From JBGQOJ01 sp052119585 (GTDB lineage: Bacteria > Pseudomonadota > Alphaproteobacteria > Rhodobacterales > Rhodobacteraceae), in NCBI RefSeq assembly GCF_052119585.1, contig NZ_JBGQOJ010000021.1:1-60933 (forward strand): DNA of 60,933 bases. Reading direction: 5' to 3'. This document shows, piece by piece, positions 44,402-52,317 of this stretch. The position numbers and the translations under genes were made by a program. How positions within the stretch are numbered: the stretch's first letter is position 1; each line of letters begins with the position of its first letter. The notes beneath the pieces were generated by a model. The model saw only the letters and a program-made list of their open reading frames with translations. It was not told the DNA's origin and searched no databases.

Positions 44402-45562
44402 TCAACCGCGATCAAGCACCTCGACGGCAAGGATCGTCGGAAGGTGCCGCGCGATTTCTTCCCAGGTTTCCCCCTCGTCACGGCTTGCGAATACGGAACC
44501 GCTATTGGTGCCGAAGTAAACCCCGGCCGGGTCGCGCGTATCCCCGGCCATGCCCTGACGAAGCACGGTGAAAAAACAACCCTCTTGCGGCAATCCGCGG
44601 CGCATGGCCTGCCAGCTTTGCCCGCCATCGCGAGAGCGCCAGACCGCCGCTGCCGCGTCCGGGGGAAAGCGCCCGCTGCTGTCACCGTTGAGCGGCAGCG
44701 TCCAGATCGTATCGGGGTCGCGCGGATGCACCCGGACCGGAAAGCCGAAGGTGGATGGCAAACCGTCGGTTATGTTTTCCCAACTTCGACCGCCATCCGT
44801 CGACCGCCAGACGCCGTGATGGTTCTGCTGATACAGCAGATCGGGCTGGCCGGGCGCCCGCACCATGTTGTGAACACAGTGGCCGATTTCCCCGTCGCGT
44901 GGTGCGGCAGGATGGTCGTGCTGCGCACAGGGTTCCGCGTTTGAAAGACGGTTGCGCCTCTCCCAGGTTGCTCCGCCGTCCTCGGTTGCAAACACACCCG
45001 CCGCCGAAATGCCGACCCACAGCTTTTCGGGGGTGTCCGGGGCGGGCACGATACTGTGCAAGACAAGCCCTGCGGCACCGGGGTTCCAGCTGTTCGCAGA
45101 GGGATGGTCGGTCAGCCCCTGCACCCGCTCCCAGCTTGCACCACCGTCCCTGCTGGACAAAAGGCAGGCCGGCTTTGTGCCCGCATAAAGAACCCCGTGC
45201 GCGTGGCACAGCGACCAGACACTGGAGAATTCATCGGTAAAGGGCAGCGGCGCATCGGTCCAGCCGATCATCTTCGCAAAGTCGGGATCAGTCGCGGCCC
45301 AGTCATCGACAGTGCCTTTGGAAAGCTTCGCGATGTCCCAACTCTCGCCGCCGTCTTCAGACCGCCAGACCCCGGCGCCGTGCCACTCGCCGCCACCAGC
45401 CGCCCAAAGCGTTCCGGTGGCCGCGTCGCCGATAAAGTGGTTGATCGGCCATCCATCACACAGCGGGCCTGTGATGGCCCAATTGCTACGGTCGCCCCCG
45501 CCAGAAATCAGGAACGCCCCCTTTGTGGTGCCGACAAGGACCGAAATGCCATTTGAAGCCAT
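44402..45562 (-). CDS. Asp-box (BNR) beta-propeller protein, sialidase-like fold
   Basis: 386 aa from ATG 45562. Six Asp-box-like repeats (S/TxDxGxxW: RSEDGGESW, SSRDGGASW, ATEDGGATW, RSTDGGRSW, RSRDGGQSW, ASRDEGETW) indicate a beta-propeller of the VPS10/photosystem-II stability/sialidase superfamily. No signal peptide and no clear Arg triad of true sialidases, so the enzymatic role is doubtful. Because a nine-carbon sugar locus is nearby, a link to pseudaminate hydrolysis is tempting but unsupported. Confidence 0.75.
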   Translation of the reverse strand: MASNGISVLVGTTKGAFLISGGGDRSNWAITGPLCDGWPINHFIGDAATGTLWAAGGGEWHGAGVWRSEDGGESWDIAKLSKGTVDDWAATDPDFAKMIGWTDAPLPFTDEFSSVWSLCHAHGVLYAGTKPACLLSSRDGGASWERVQGLTDHPSANSWNPGAAGLVLHSIVPAPDTPEKLWVGISAAGVFATEDGGATWERRNRLSNAEPCAQHDHPAAPRDGEIGHCVHNMVRAPGQPDLLYQQNHHGVWRSTDGGRSWENITDGLPSTFGFPVRVHPRDPDTIWTLPLNGDSSGRFPPDAAAAVWRSRDGGQSWQAMRRGLPQEGCFFTVLRQGMAGDTRDPAGVYFGTNSGSVFASRDEGETWEEIARHLPTILAVEVLDRG

Positions 45563-45822
45563 AGAATACGCCTCTTTTCGATGCCCCATCTTAGCATGGG
45601 AATCTGCAACCGCATAGCATATGAAGCATTGAAAAAGGCGGGATGCGTGGCATTTGGCGGCCCTTCGGCAAAACCCGGCCTGAATGCGCGGGGCCGGTTT
45701 CATAACAGTGTGTCATTGATCCCGTATAATCGTTACCAATGCCGGTGTCGGCAGACATTGGCAAGATAAACCAATAGTCTAGGTCTGCCTGAAACAGAGA
45801 AGTGAAGGACAGCGTCACGACG

Positions 45823-45999
45823 ATGAAACAGATACCCAAAAAGAATACCGATGAAGACCTGATAAAACAGTATCTGGAAAAAGGGGGAAATGTCAGTGTC
45901 GGCAAAACCAAACCCATGCCCAGCGAGCTTGGGATCAGCAACAACAGCTGGAACAACAAGCTGACCAAGGAAGAGAAGTCCGCGAAGGCGAAAAAATGA
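45823..45999 (+). CDS. 58-aa lysine-rich protein
   Basis: 58 aa, about 22% lysine. The ATG at 45823 is preferred to a GTG at 45802. The sequence (KQIPKKNTDEDLIKQYLEKGG, then TKPMPSELGISN) looks like a small soluble protein and I believe close relatives occur in Rhodobacteraceae, from memory. Function unknown; the basic C-terminus could contact nucleic acid. Confidence 0.65.
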   Translation: MKQIPKKNTDEDLIKQYLEKGGNVSVGKTKPMPSELGISNNSWNNKLTKEEKSAKAKK

Positions 46000-46155
46000 A
46001 GTAACCCAATTCGGCTGGCCCCGCCCCCTCGGTGGCCATACATCGCCAGCCGCCAACACTTCTGCGTGCCCCCCGGACAATCCATGTTACGATGATCTGG
46101 AATTATGACTTGCTCTGGCGCGCAGTCTTGCGTCGGGCATCAGGGGGGAGAAACA

Positions 46156-47808
46156 ATGATGACGCGTTTCCTATGGACGACAGCCGCGTGGATGATCCTG
46201 TGCGGTCCGGCTTTTGGGGCGGATATCGCGCTGATCATCGGAAACGCCGAATACGCCGCGCAACGGGATCTTCGGGGGGGTGCCGATGTTGTCGCAGCGG
46301 CGCCGGTATTCGAAGGTCTGGGCTTTGACGTGGTTGGCCGCACAGATGCGTCGCGCGTTGAACTTGTGGACGCGATCGAGCAATTCGTTGCGGGCGCGAC
46401 CGAGGCGGACCGCATTCTTGTCGTCCTTGCGGGGCGGTTTCTGAACAGTTCTCAAGACAGTTGGCTATTGGGGGTCGATAGCCCTGCCTCCCCCGGCCTG
46501 TCACGCCTGCCATCCGAGGCATTGGCGCTGTCCACCGTGCTGGCGGTCATGAAGCAGCATCCCGGGCGCGCCCTTCTTCTGGTCGCAGATGATGATGACG
46601 CGGGCGTCTCTGCCGGCCCCTATCTGGAACGCGGTCTGGGCCGCCTGAGCATACCGCAGGGCGTCACTGTTTTCAAAGGTGGCACCCGCGCCATTGCCTC
46701 TTTTGCCAAAGACGCCATTGCCCTTCCCGCGCTTTCCCTCACGGTGCAGGCGGCGCGTCGCCAGGGTTTGCAGGCCGAGGGTTACCTGCCAGAGGATTAC
46801 CGGTTTCTGGAGGGCGTGCGGACCACCCCCGCAAAGCCAGAGGTTCCAGACAGCAACGAGCAGGCAGCCTGGGACGAGGCGCAGCGCGCCGATGTGATCG
46901 CCGGATATCAGGATTACCTCATGCGGTTTCCGGATGGCGCACATGCCGCGGACGCGAACCGCCTGATGGCTGAAATCCGCAATGACCCAAACCGTCAGGC
47001 GCGGCTTGCCGAAGACGCGCTTGGGCTGACACGGGACCAGCGGCGCGAGATCCAGCGCGACCTGTCCATTCTGGACATCAACCCGCGCGGCATTGACGGA
47101 TTGTTCGGCCCCGCATCGCGCGGTGCGATTTCGACATGGCAAAGCCAGAACGGTTTCGACGCAACGGGCTTTCTGACCCGCGAACAAATCAACCGCCTGG
47201 ACACACAGGCGCAACGCCGCGCGACCGAACTGGAGACCGAGGCAGAGCTGCGCCGCATCGAACAGGAACGTCTGGATCGCGCCTATTGGAAGGACACCGG
47301 CGCCGCCGGGGACGAGGTCGGATTGCGGGCCTATGTCAAACGTTTTCCCGACGGGGTCTTTGCCGAAGAGGCGCAGATCAAGCTTGATGCCCTGGAGGAT
47401 GACAAGCGCGCCGCCGCTGCTGCACAAGACCGGCAAGCCTGGGATGCGGCCGCAACAGCGGGGTCCGAAGAAGGCTATCGGGCATATCTTGCCGCCTTTC
47501 CCAATGGCGCGTTTTCCGACGAAGCGCAGGCCCGGATTGATGCGTTGACCGCAGAAAAATCCAACGCGGACACCAACGCCGCCGCCCGCCGTGTCGAAGA
47601 ACAGCTTGGCCTGAACATCCAGACGCAGAAACTGATCGAGAACCGGCTTGATGCGGTCGGGTTGCGGCCCGGTGCAGTTGATGGCGCATTCGACGACGAC
47701 ACGCGCCGCGCGATCCGCAGGTATCAACAGGCACGCGACCTGCCTGTCACGGGGTTTCTCAATCAAGAAACGGTTGTGCGGCTTCTGGCGGATTCCCTTT
47801 TCAAATAG
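46156..47808 (+). CDS. Secreted pseudo-caspase with two peptidoglycan-binding domains
   Basis: 550 aa from ATG 46156 after GGGGAG. A signal peptide at residues 1-21 is followed by a caspase-like (peptidase C14) fold: ADIALIIGNAEYAA start and IEQFVAGATEADRILVVLAG, but the catalytic His of the usual SGHG motif is replaced (LAGRFLN) and no Cys follows at the expected place (LLLVADDDD), so it is probably inactive. A long alpha-helical middle then carries two PG-binding-1 repeats at about 300-350 and 498-547 (DGLFGPASRGAI, DGAFDDDTRRAI). A periplasmic, wall-associated scaffold is plausible. Confidence 0.72.
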   Translation: MMTRFLWTTAAWMILCGPAFGADIALIIGNAEYAAQRDLRGGADVVAAAPVFEGLGFDVVGRTDASRVELVDAIEQFVAGATEADRILVVLAGRFLNSSQDSWLLGVDSPASPGLSRLPSEALALSTVLAVMKQHPGRALLLVADDDDAGVSAGPYLERGLGRLSIPQGVTVFKGGTRAIASFAKDAIALPALSLTVQAARRQGLQAEGYLPEDYRFLEGVRTTPAKPEVPDSNEQAAWDEAQRADVIAGYQDYLMRFPDGAHAADANRLMAEIRNDPNRQARLAEDALGLTRDQRREIQRDLSILDINPRGIDGLFGPASRGAISTWQSQNGFDATGFLTREQINRLDTQAQRRATELETEAELRRIEQERLDRAYWKDTGAAGDEVGLRAYVKRFPDGVFAEEAQIKLDALEDDKRAAAAAQDRQAWDAAATAGSEEGYRAYLAAFPNGAFSDEAQARIDALTAEKSNADTNAAARRVEEQLGLNIQTQKLIENRLDAVGLRPGAVDGAFDDDTRRAIRRYQQARDLPVTGFLNQETVVRLLADSLFK

Positions 47809-48033
47809 GGGGTTGGCACAAACCTTGCCGGAAAAGACCAAGTAATATGGCAACATACGGCCTAAATCGTTTCTGTGGGTTGTATTTCCCCCGTTCAAGG
47901 CTATGTGAGGGGGGTGAAGTAATCTTTCACCGAATTCTCCGACGCCTACTGCAGATGGACGGTTTTCAAATTAAGATCCCACTGCACCAAGGCCACCGCG
48001 TTTTGCGGGTGGTAGTTATCAGGAGATAAACGG
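47809..48033 (+). promoter_or_regulatory. Long leader of the cold-shock gene
   Basis: A 225-bp leader with no ORF lies ahead of the cold-shock gene. Such long 5' UTRs are a known feature of csp mRNAs, where they fold differently with temperature. Sequence shows a T/C-rich stretch (TTGTATTTCCCCC) and AGGAG 8 bases before the start. A thermosensor is inferred, not seen. Confidence 0.45.
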
Positions 48034-48240
48034 ATGGCAAACGGCACCGTAAAATGGTTCAACTCTACTAAAGGCTTCGGCTTTATTTCGCCCGACAACG
48101 GCGGCAACGATGTGTTTGTGCACATTTCTGCTGTCGAGCGTGCAGGTCTGTCCGGTTTGGACGACAACCAGAAAGTAACGTACGAGCTGGAAACAGGTCG
48201 TGACGGCAAGCAATCTGCTGGCGATCTCGCACTGGCGTAA
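48034..48240 (+). CDS. cspA: CspA-family cold-shock protein
   Basis: 68 aa OB-fold RNA chaperone. RNP1 KGFGFI at residues 13-18 and RNP2 VFVHI at 28-32 are intact. AGGAG precedes the ATG. Two hairpins follow its stop. Several csp genes normally exist in one genome; which paralogue this is cannot be decided. Confidence 0.94.
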   Translation: MANGTVKWFNSTKGFGFISPDNGGNDVFVHISAVERAGLSGLDDNQKVTYELETGRDGKQSAGDLALA

Positions 48241-48247
48241 GCTGGTC

Positions 48248-48317
48248 CTGACGGAACATTCCGTCAGTCAAGAATTTGGAAACGGCGGTTCGGGTAATGC
48301 CCGGGCCGCCGTTTTCC
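48248..48317 (+). terminator. Tandem hairpins after cspA-type gene
   Basis: First hairpin CTGACGGAA (48248-48256)/TTCCGTCAG (48259-48267) has a 2-nt loop. Second has an AACGGCGG (48281-48288)/CCGCCGTT (48306-48313) stem, an inner CGGG/CCCG stem, and TTTTCC tail. The second is a solid intrinsic terminator; the first may stabilise the mRNA 3' end. Confidence 0.75.
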
Positions 48318-48376
48318 ATTCTACACAGGGTCAAATCCGCAGGGGTGTTCAATGGTTGCCCCACCACATATGCGGG

Positions 48377-49036
48377 TCACGTCCCTTCGGGTGCGGTTGC
48401 GAAACGGATCCACCTGAAGATCAACATCAGCACAAACATCGCCACGACCAGCCCCACGACATCACCGATGACATAGGTCACAAATGTGGCGACTCCATCC
48501 TCGGGCAGAATTCGTCCGCTGAATGTTATGCTTTGCCCGACCGAGTTGAAAAGCGATGCCACAATGCCGACACTGACAATTTGCGTCCAATTCATCGCCC
48601 GATTCTGGCCGGAGTAATAGTTCAGACCCAGAAACCGCAGGGCTTCGAACCCGAGGAATGCGGATGCCGCGCCCACCAGTAGTGAAATATAAATCGTCGG
48701 CTCATCATAAAGATGTACACCCGCGGGCATAAAAACAAGGTCCGAGATCAGGCCGGCGACAAACAGAACGGGCACCGCCTTCCACCCCCAAAAGAACGTG
48801 GAAAGCACCCTGACGCCATGAGGCAGGTAAACCAGACTTGCAAAGACAGTAATATCCGCCAGAAGAAAGCTTTGAAGGGGGTATACAAATAGCGCAGTCG
48901 CACCGTGACACAGGGCATAGGCAAGCACGACCATCACGGCCTTGCCCGCCCCCCCCCTGAACCAGATCAAAAGACCGGAATTCGTTTTTCCGGTCACTGG
49001 CTTGCACGACGGCGCTATGTTGTGGTCTTCCCTCAT
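48377..49036 (-). CDS. Multi-pass membrane protein, unknown family
   Basis: 219 aa. About six hydrophobic helices (for example AVMVVLAYALCHGATALFV, VPVLFVAGLISDLVFM, VVGLVVAMFVLMLIFRW) separated by short loops; N-terminus is polar and C-terminus carries RW near the membrane border. This resembles MASE1-type or integral sensor membrane domains without any output domain, but that is a guess. No gene partner is evident; it stands apart between cspA and the wHTH gene. Confidence 0.7.
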   Translation of the reverse strand: MREDHNIAPSCKPVTGKTNSGLLIWFRGGAGKAVMVVLAYALCHGATALFVYPLQSFLLADITVFASLVYLPHGVRVLSTFFWGWKAVPVLFVAGLISDLVFMPAGVHLYDEPTIYISLLVGAASAFLGFEALRFLGLNYYSGQNRAMNWTQIVSVGIVASLFNSVGQSITFSGRILPEDGVATFVTYVIGDVVGLVVAMFVLMLIFRWIRFATAPEGT

Positions 49037-49202
49037 GATCGGATCATCCTGACAACTCTGGATTTATAAAAAATCAGGCCCGACATGACCGAGGCGGGTC
49101 AAACTATGCAAACCAACCGAACCGAACGATCACGACTTCAAGTTCGAAATCGCCACAATATTACAAAAACCATAGCATGATGGTGTCGTCGCCGAACAAA
49201 GT

Positions 49203-49499
49203 TCAGATTCGACCCGCCGTGACAACGTAAGAATTTGCCTTGGACCCGGCAGCGCGCCCCAGCAGCCCGCGTTCCAGCAACGTTCGCAATATGCGATGAT
49301 ACGTCGCCTGTGACAGGGATCTTACATTCTGATGGTTTCGTATCTCGTTCGACGCGACCACGGCACCGACTTTTGCGGAAAGGCTTTGCACAGCCAGAAA
49401 TACATCTTTTTCCGCACTTGTCAGGCCATCAAGCCCAACGTCACGTTCCATTCGCATCAAGATCGCGCGAAGCTCGAAAATCTCTTTGAACTTGTCCAT
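49203..49499 (-). CDS. Small winged-helix (MarR-like) regulator
   Basis: 98 aa from ATG 49499, chosen because GGGG lies 8 bases upstream; GTG 49508 is the alternative. One winged-helix domain is visible: LTSAEKDVFLAVQSL, then recognition helix SQATYHRILRTLLERGLL, and a wing (RAAGSKANSYVV). Too short for a ligand domain, so it may respond by dimerisation or redox, or act as a plain repressor. It is divergent from a probable small RNA (49593-49685), with a palindrome in between. Confidence 0.72.
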   Translation of the reverse strand: MDKFKEIFELRAILMRMERDVGLDGLTSAEKDVFLAVQSLSAKVGAVVASNEIRNHQNVRSLSQATYHRILRTLLERGLLGRAAGSKANSYVVTAGRI

Positions 49500-49550
49500 C
49501 AAATACACCCCGTACTGCCGATCTCTCGATTAAATAGTCCGCTCGAAAGC

Positions 49551-49564
49551 TGTCAATCTTGACA
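49551..49564. promoter_or_regulatory. Palindrome between divergent wHTH and sRNA promoters
   Basis: TGTCA (49551-49555) and TGACA (49560-49564) form an inverted repeat with a 4-bp spacer. Each arm also supplies a TTGACA-type -35 box: on the plus strand TTGACA (49559-49564), and on the minus strand TTGACA read from the left arm. This would fit an operator that controls both directions, for example autoregulation by the wHTH protein. Confidence 0.5.
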
Positions 49565-49586
49565 ATTTTTATACTTGCCGTAGTCT
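49559..49586 (+). promoter_or_regulatory. Promoter of the candidate small RNA
   Basis: TTGACA (49559-49564), 16-bp spacer, TAGTCT (49581-49586). The -35 box is perfect and the -10 box fits TAnnnT. Predicted transcription start is near 49593. Confidence 0.5.
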
Positions 49587-49592
49587 TAGGTT

Positions 49593-49685
49593 ATTACCTC
49601 TTCCCTGAGACACTTTCGTGAGTGGTGGTGCCTCAAGATTTCTATGACCAATGCTCCGATGACGTAAGTCATCGGAGTTTTTTTA
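49593..49685 (+). ncRNA. Candidate small RNA (~93 nt)
   Basis: Between a sigma-70-like promoter and a strong terminator lies about 93 bp with no reading frame and no plus-strand gene after it. A 10-bp terminator stem (CTCCGATGAC/GTCATCGGAG) with seven T closes it. Upstream, CTGAG and CCTCAAG segments flank a GTGAGTGGTGGTG stretch that could form an additional hairpin. This structure with its own promoter is typical of a trans-acting sRNA. The size and start are inferred. Confidence 0.55.
49654..49684 (+). terminator. Strong Rho-independent terminator
   Basis: CTCCGATGAC (49654-49663), loop GTAA, GTCATCGGAG (49668-49677), then seven T (49678-49684). The best terminator in the window, and it terminates no annotated gene. 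Confidence 0.88.
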
Positions 49686-49790
49686 TAGCAAAAGATTTCA
49701 ACATGCCAGCAATTTGCACAATGCGACTATTTTGCGCCGCGTCATCCGCAAATTTGCACATTGATAAGAGAGAAGCCGCCCGCACTGGTT

Positions 49791-51332
49791 CTATTGCCCG
49801 ACGTTCACCGCGGCACTGCCCTGCATCTCACGGGTGGCCTCATCGGCCGTCGAACCATCGCTCTCAAGCGCTTTCATATCGGAAAACTCATAGGCATAGG
49901 GGATCGTGTTCAGCTTCGGGTTCACCCGTTCCAAAATATCACGGACCGGCCCTTCATTGACCCGGTAATCGTCGTCGAATCCCAATGCCAGCGTAATAAG
50001 ACGGCGACTGTTGAACGGGGACATATAGAAGTTGCGCGATAGCGCAGGGAATGTGACGCCCAACGTGGATGAATAGTAAAGTTCGAGAAACATGAAATCT
50101 ATCTGCTTGTTCAGCGCATTGCGCGGCAAGGTTTTCAACCACGCCTCGTAGTCGGGTAAGAAATGGGCGAATTGAACAGCATCGAAATCTTTGCCCGGCA
50201 GTATTCCAAGTTTGCGGACCTGCCAAAAAAAGTTCTTCCACCTTTTCTTGTCCGTTGTGACAACGAAAACCGCACGTAGCAAATCTGTTTGATGCCCGCG
50301 CAGCATCACAGCGCCGTCTGTCAGCGCGTTGAACACACCCGACTGCAATTCGTTGGGCAAGGCCGCTTTGGTGCCCGCCGACACCCGGAACTCTTTTAGC
50401 ATTTCAGCCAACTCGTCGGGTGTTTGCTTCTTTGCAAAATCTCTCCACGAATGGACTTCGTGAGGCAAACCAAGTTCCTGCGTGACCAGCGCCGCCACCC
50501 CGGCGTCCTTACGCGTCGAGTAATTTGTGATATGTGTATAAATCTGTTCGATTTTAGTGGCCTGATCGCCCGACATCGCAACCAAAAGCCGACTGTCCCG
50601 CCCGCCGGAAACCGGCATCGCGCAAGTAAAGCGGTCGGCTATGGCCCCGACAACATGGCGCGTGGTTGACATGATTTCATCGACCACCCGACTGTAATCC
50701 GCCGGATCATGATGGAACACTTCGTCACGCGGCCAGAACCGTGTTTCGTGGAAATTGTCCAAATCCAGATAAAAATTCGGGTTCACCCGCCGCACCTCTG
50801 CGTCGCGCGTGTGCAGCAGCGAGTATTTTCCGCCCGTTTTTTCCATCCGCGCATGATCGTACAGAGGATGCTCCCGGACTTCCCGATCAAGGCAAAGGTG
50901 CAGCGATGACGCAACGCGCGCGGCGCCCCGATGATAGACCAGCCCGTTCATACCGACGGGATCGCCATAGACACGCTCTTCTGTTCCGATGGTCAAAACG
51001 AAGGTATAGCGCCCTGCGACATCCCGAATATAAGCCTCGAACCGGTCGAAAAAATCCGGCAGATCTGCGTCGATGCCGGGAATGGTCCAATCCCCTTCGA
51101 TCAGCCCCGTCCGGTCGACCGCTATCCCGATCACGACACCGATCGCCTGCCCCTTGCCGTCCAGTAAATTGGCAAGATGAACCGATTGCCCCGTGTAAAG
51201 ATGGTGACGCCCGACCGCCCTATGGTTCATTCCGGGAGCATCACATTTTTTACGGGACAGGATATATTGAAACCGGAACAAGGCCTTGAAATCCAAATTC
51301 TGTTCTTGGCACAGTCGCAGCGCTTCAATCAT
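49791..51332 (-). CDS. Asparagine-synthase-like ATP-pyrophosphatase without glutaminase Cys
   Basis: 513 aa. Residues about 40-170 resemble the N-terminal domain of AsnB (DPVGMNGLVYHRG and VASSLHLC), but the protein does not begin with Met-Cys, so no Cys1 nucleophile is present. Residues about 230-500 form the adenylating domain with the PP-loop MPVSGGRDSRLL. Such proteins make amide or beta-lactam bonds and some amidate uronic acids (WbpS-type). In this position, near uronate and pseudaminate genes, sugar-acid amidation with free ammonia is one guess; lasso-peptide or antibiotic cyclase is another. Confidence 0.72.
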   Translation of the reverse strand: MIEALRLCQEQNLDFKALFRFQYILSRKKCDAPGMNHRAVGRHHLYTGQSVHLANLLDGKGQAIGVVIGIAVDRTGLIEGDWTIPGIDADLPDFFDRFEAYIRDVAGRYTFVLTIGTEERVYGDPVGMNGLVYHRGAARVASSLHLCLDREVREHPLYDHARMEKTGGKYSLLHTRDAEVRRVNPNFYLDLDNFHETRFWPRDEVFHHDPADYSRVVDEIMSTTRHVVGAIADRFTCAMPVSGGRDSRLLVAMSGDQATKIEQIYTHITNYSTRKDAGVAALVTQELGLPHEVHSWRDFAKKQTPDELAEMLKEFRVSAGTKAALPNELQSGVFNALTDGAVMLRGHQTDLLRAVFVVTTDKKRWKNFFWQVRKLGILPGKDFDAVQFAHFLPDYEAWLKTLPRNALNKQIDFMFLELYYSSTLGVTFPALSRNFYMSPFNSRRLITLALGFDDDYRVNEGPVRDILERVNPKLNTIPYAYEFSDMKALESDGSTADEATREMQGSAAVNVGQ

Positions 51333-51443
51333 TGGATGGCCCTATTCATGTTACTTGCTACTTGAAAATTCCGCGTGGCGACGAAGCCTTTTGACCACAA
51401 TACGCACCAAGCCAAAAAAGGGGAATCTAAAAAAGCTGCGGGA

Positions 51444-52013
51444 TCAAAGCGTTGCAGGAATGTCCCGATCCTTGTGAAGCAGATCCAGGATCTCGGTCAG
51501 GATCGCCTCCATCGGCTGGTCGATCTCGACGCTGATCGCGGGCTCGTCCGGGCTTGGTGCCTCCAGCGTTGCGAACTGGCTGTCCAGCAGGGCCACCGGC
51601 ATGAAATGCCCTGCGCGTGCCGACATGCGCCGCTCTATCACCGCGCGACTGCCGTTCAGGTGAATAAACGTCACCGCCCCGCCTGCCGCCTGTCTGATCC
51701 TGTCGCGATAGGCGCGGCGCAAGGCAGAACACCCGATGATGATCGGGCCTTTTTGTTGCCGCAACCTGTTCCCGACAAGGTCAAGCCAGGGCCAGCGGTC
51801 ATCGTCCACCAGCGGCTGTCCCCGGCTCATCTTGGCGATGTTCGCGGGCGGATGCAGGTCGTCACCGTCAAGATAGACAGAGTTCAGGTGCGGGGCCAAG
51901 GCCAGCCCCACAGACGACTTTCCGCATCCCGCGACCCCCATCAGCACGATCAACCGCGCGGCCACAGGGGCACGCGGGGCCACCGGATCATTTGAAGGGC
52001 CGTCAGCCGTCAC
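51444..52013 (-). CDS. gntK: Gluconokinase
   Basis: 189 aa from GTG 52013, with GGAG 7 bases upstream. P-loop kinase that phosphorylates D-gluconate to 6-phosphogluconate. LMGVAGCGKSSVG is Walker A; DGDDLHPPANIAKMSRG and LDDDRWPWL-like segments are the gluconokinase signature, and CSALRRAYRD follows. Divergent from gnd, which uses its product. Confidence 0.93.
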   Translation of the reverse strand: MTADGPSNDPVAPRAPVAARLIVLMGVAGCGKSSVGLALAPHLNSVYLDGDDLHPPANIAKMSRGQPLVDDDRWPWLDLVGNRLRQQKGPIIIGCSALRRAYRDRIRQAAGGAVTFIHLNGSRAVIERRMSARAGHFMPVALLDSQFATLEAPSPDEPAISVEIDQPMEAILTEILDLLHKDRDIPATL

Positions 52014-52317
52014 CGCGTATCTCCGTATTCGTCTGGCTGTGGTGCCAAGTGTGACAGTTATCTGTATGGCCCGCCTGTGCAGTCAAGGGCGGAAATCCAA
52101 CAAAGCGTCAAAGCCGCTGCGTGGCAGGCACGCCGGATCAAACCCCCAGACTTCGGGGTGGATTGCATCACGCGGTCAGGCAGGTTAATCCCGAGCGCAA
52201 GGACACCCCGTTTGGTATACAATTTCGTCCAAGGCGGGGATAGACGTTAACCGCGGTGCATCACCACGACGACCGGCCGCATTCGATTGAACCGAACCGT
52301 GCAGGAGTGAACCACCC
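52014..52317. promoter_or_regulatory. gntK-gnd divergent regulatory region
   Basis: 304 bp with no gene. At 52212-52222, TTGGTATACAA is a near-palindrome centred on GTATAC, the core shared by FadR/GntR-type (FCD) operators. It lies about 96 bp before gnd. A GntR-type repressor acting on gluconate catabolism is a reasonable inference. No clear -35/-10 pair was identified. Confidence 0.5.

Noticed and set aside
44402..45562. True sialidase linked to pseudaminic acid
   Set aside because: Asp boxes are present but no signal peptide and no evident arginine triad; Asp-box propellers are common in unrelated proteins.
46501..47898. 465-codon minus-strand frame opposite the pseudo-caspase gene
   Set aside because: Antisense shadow; no ribosome site and no recognisable motif, whereas the plus strand has a signal peptide and two PG-binding repeats.
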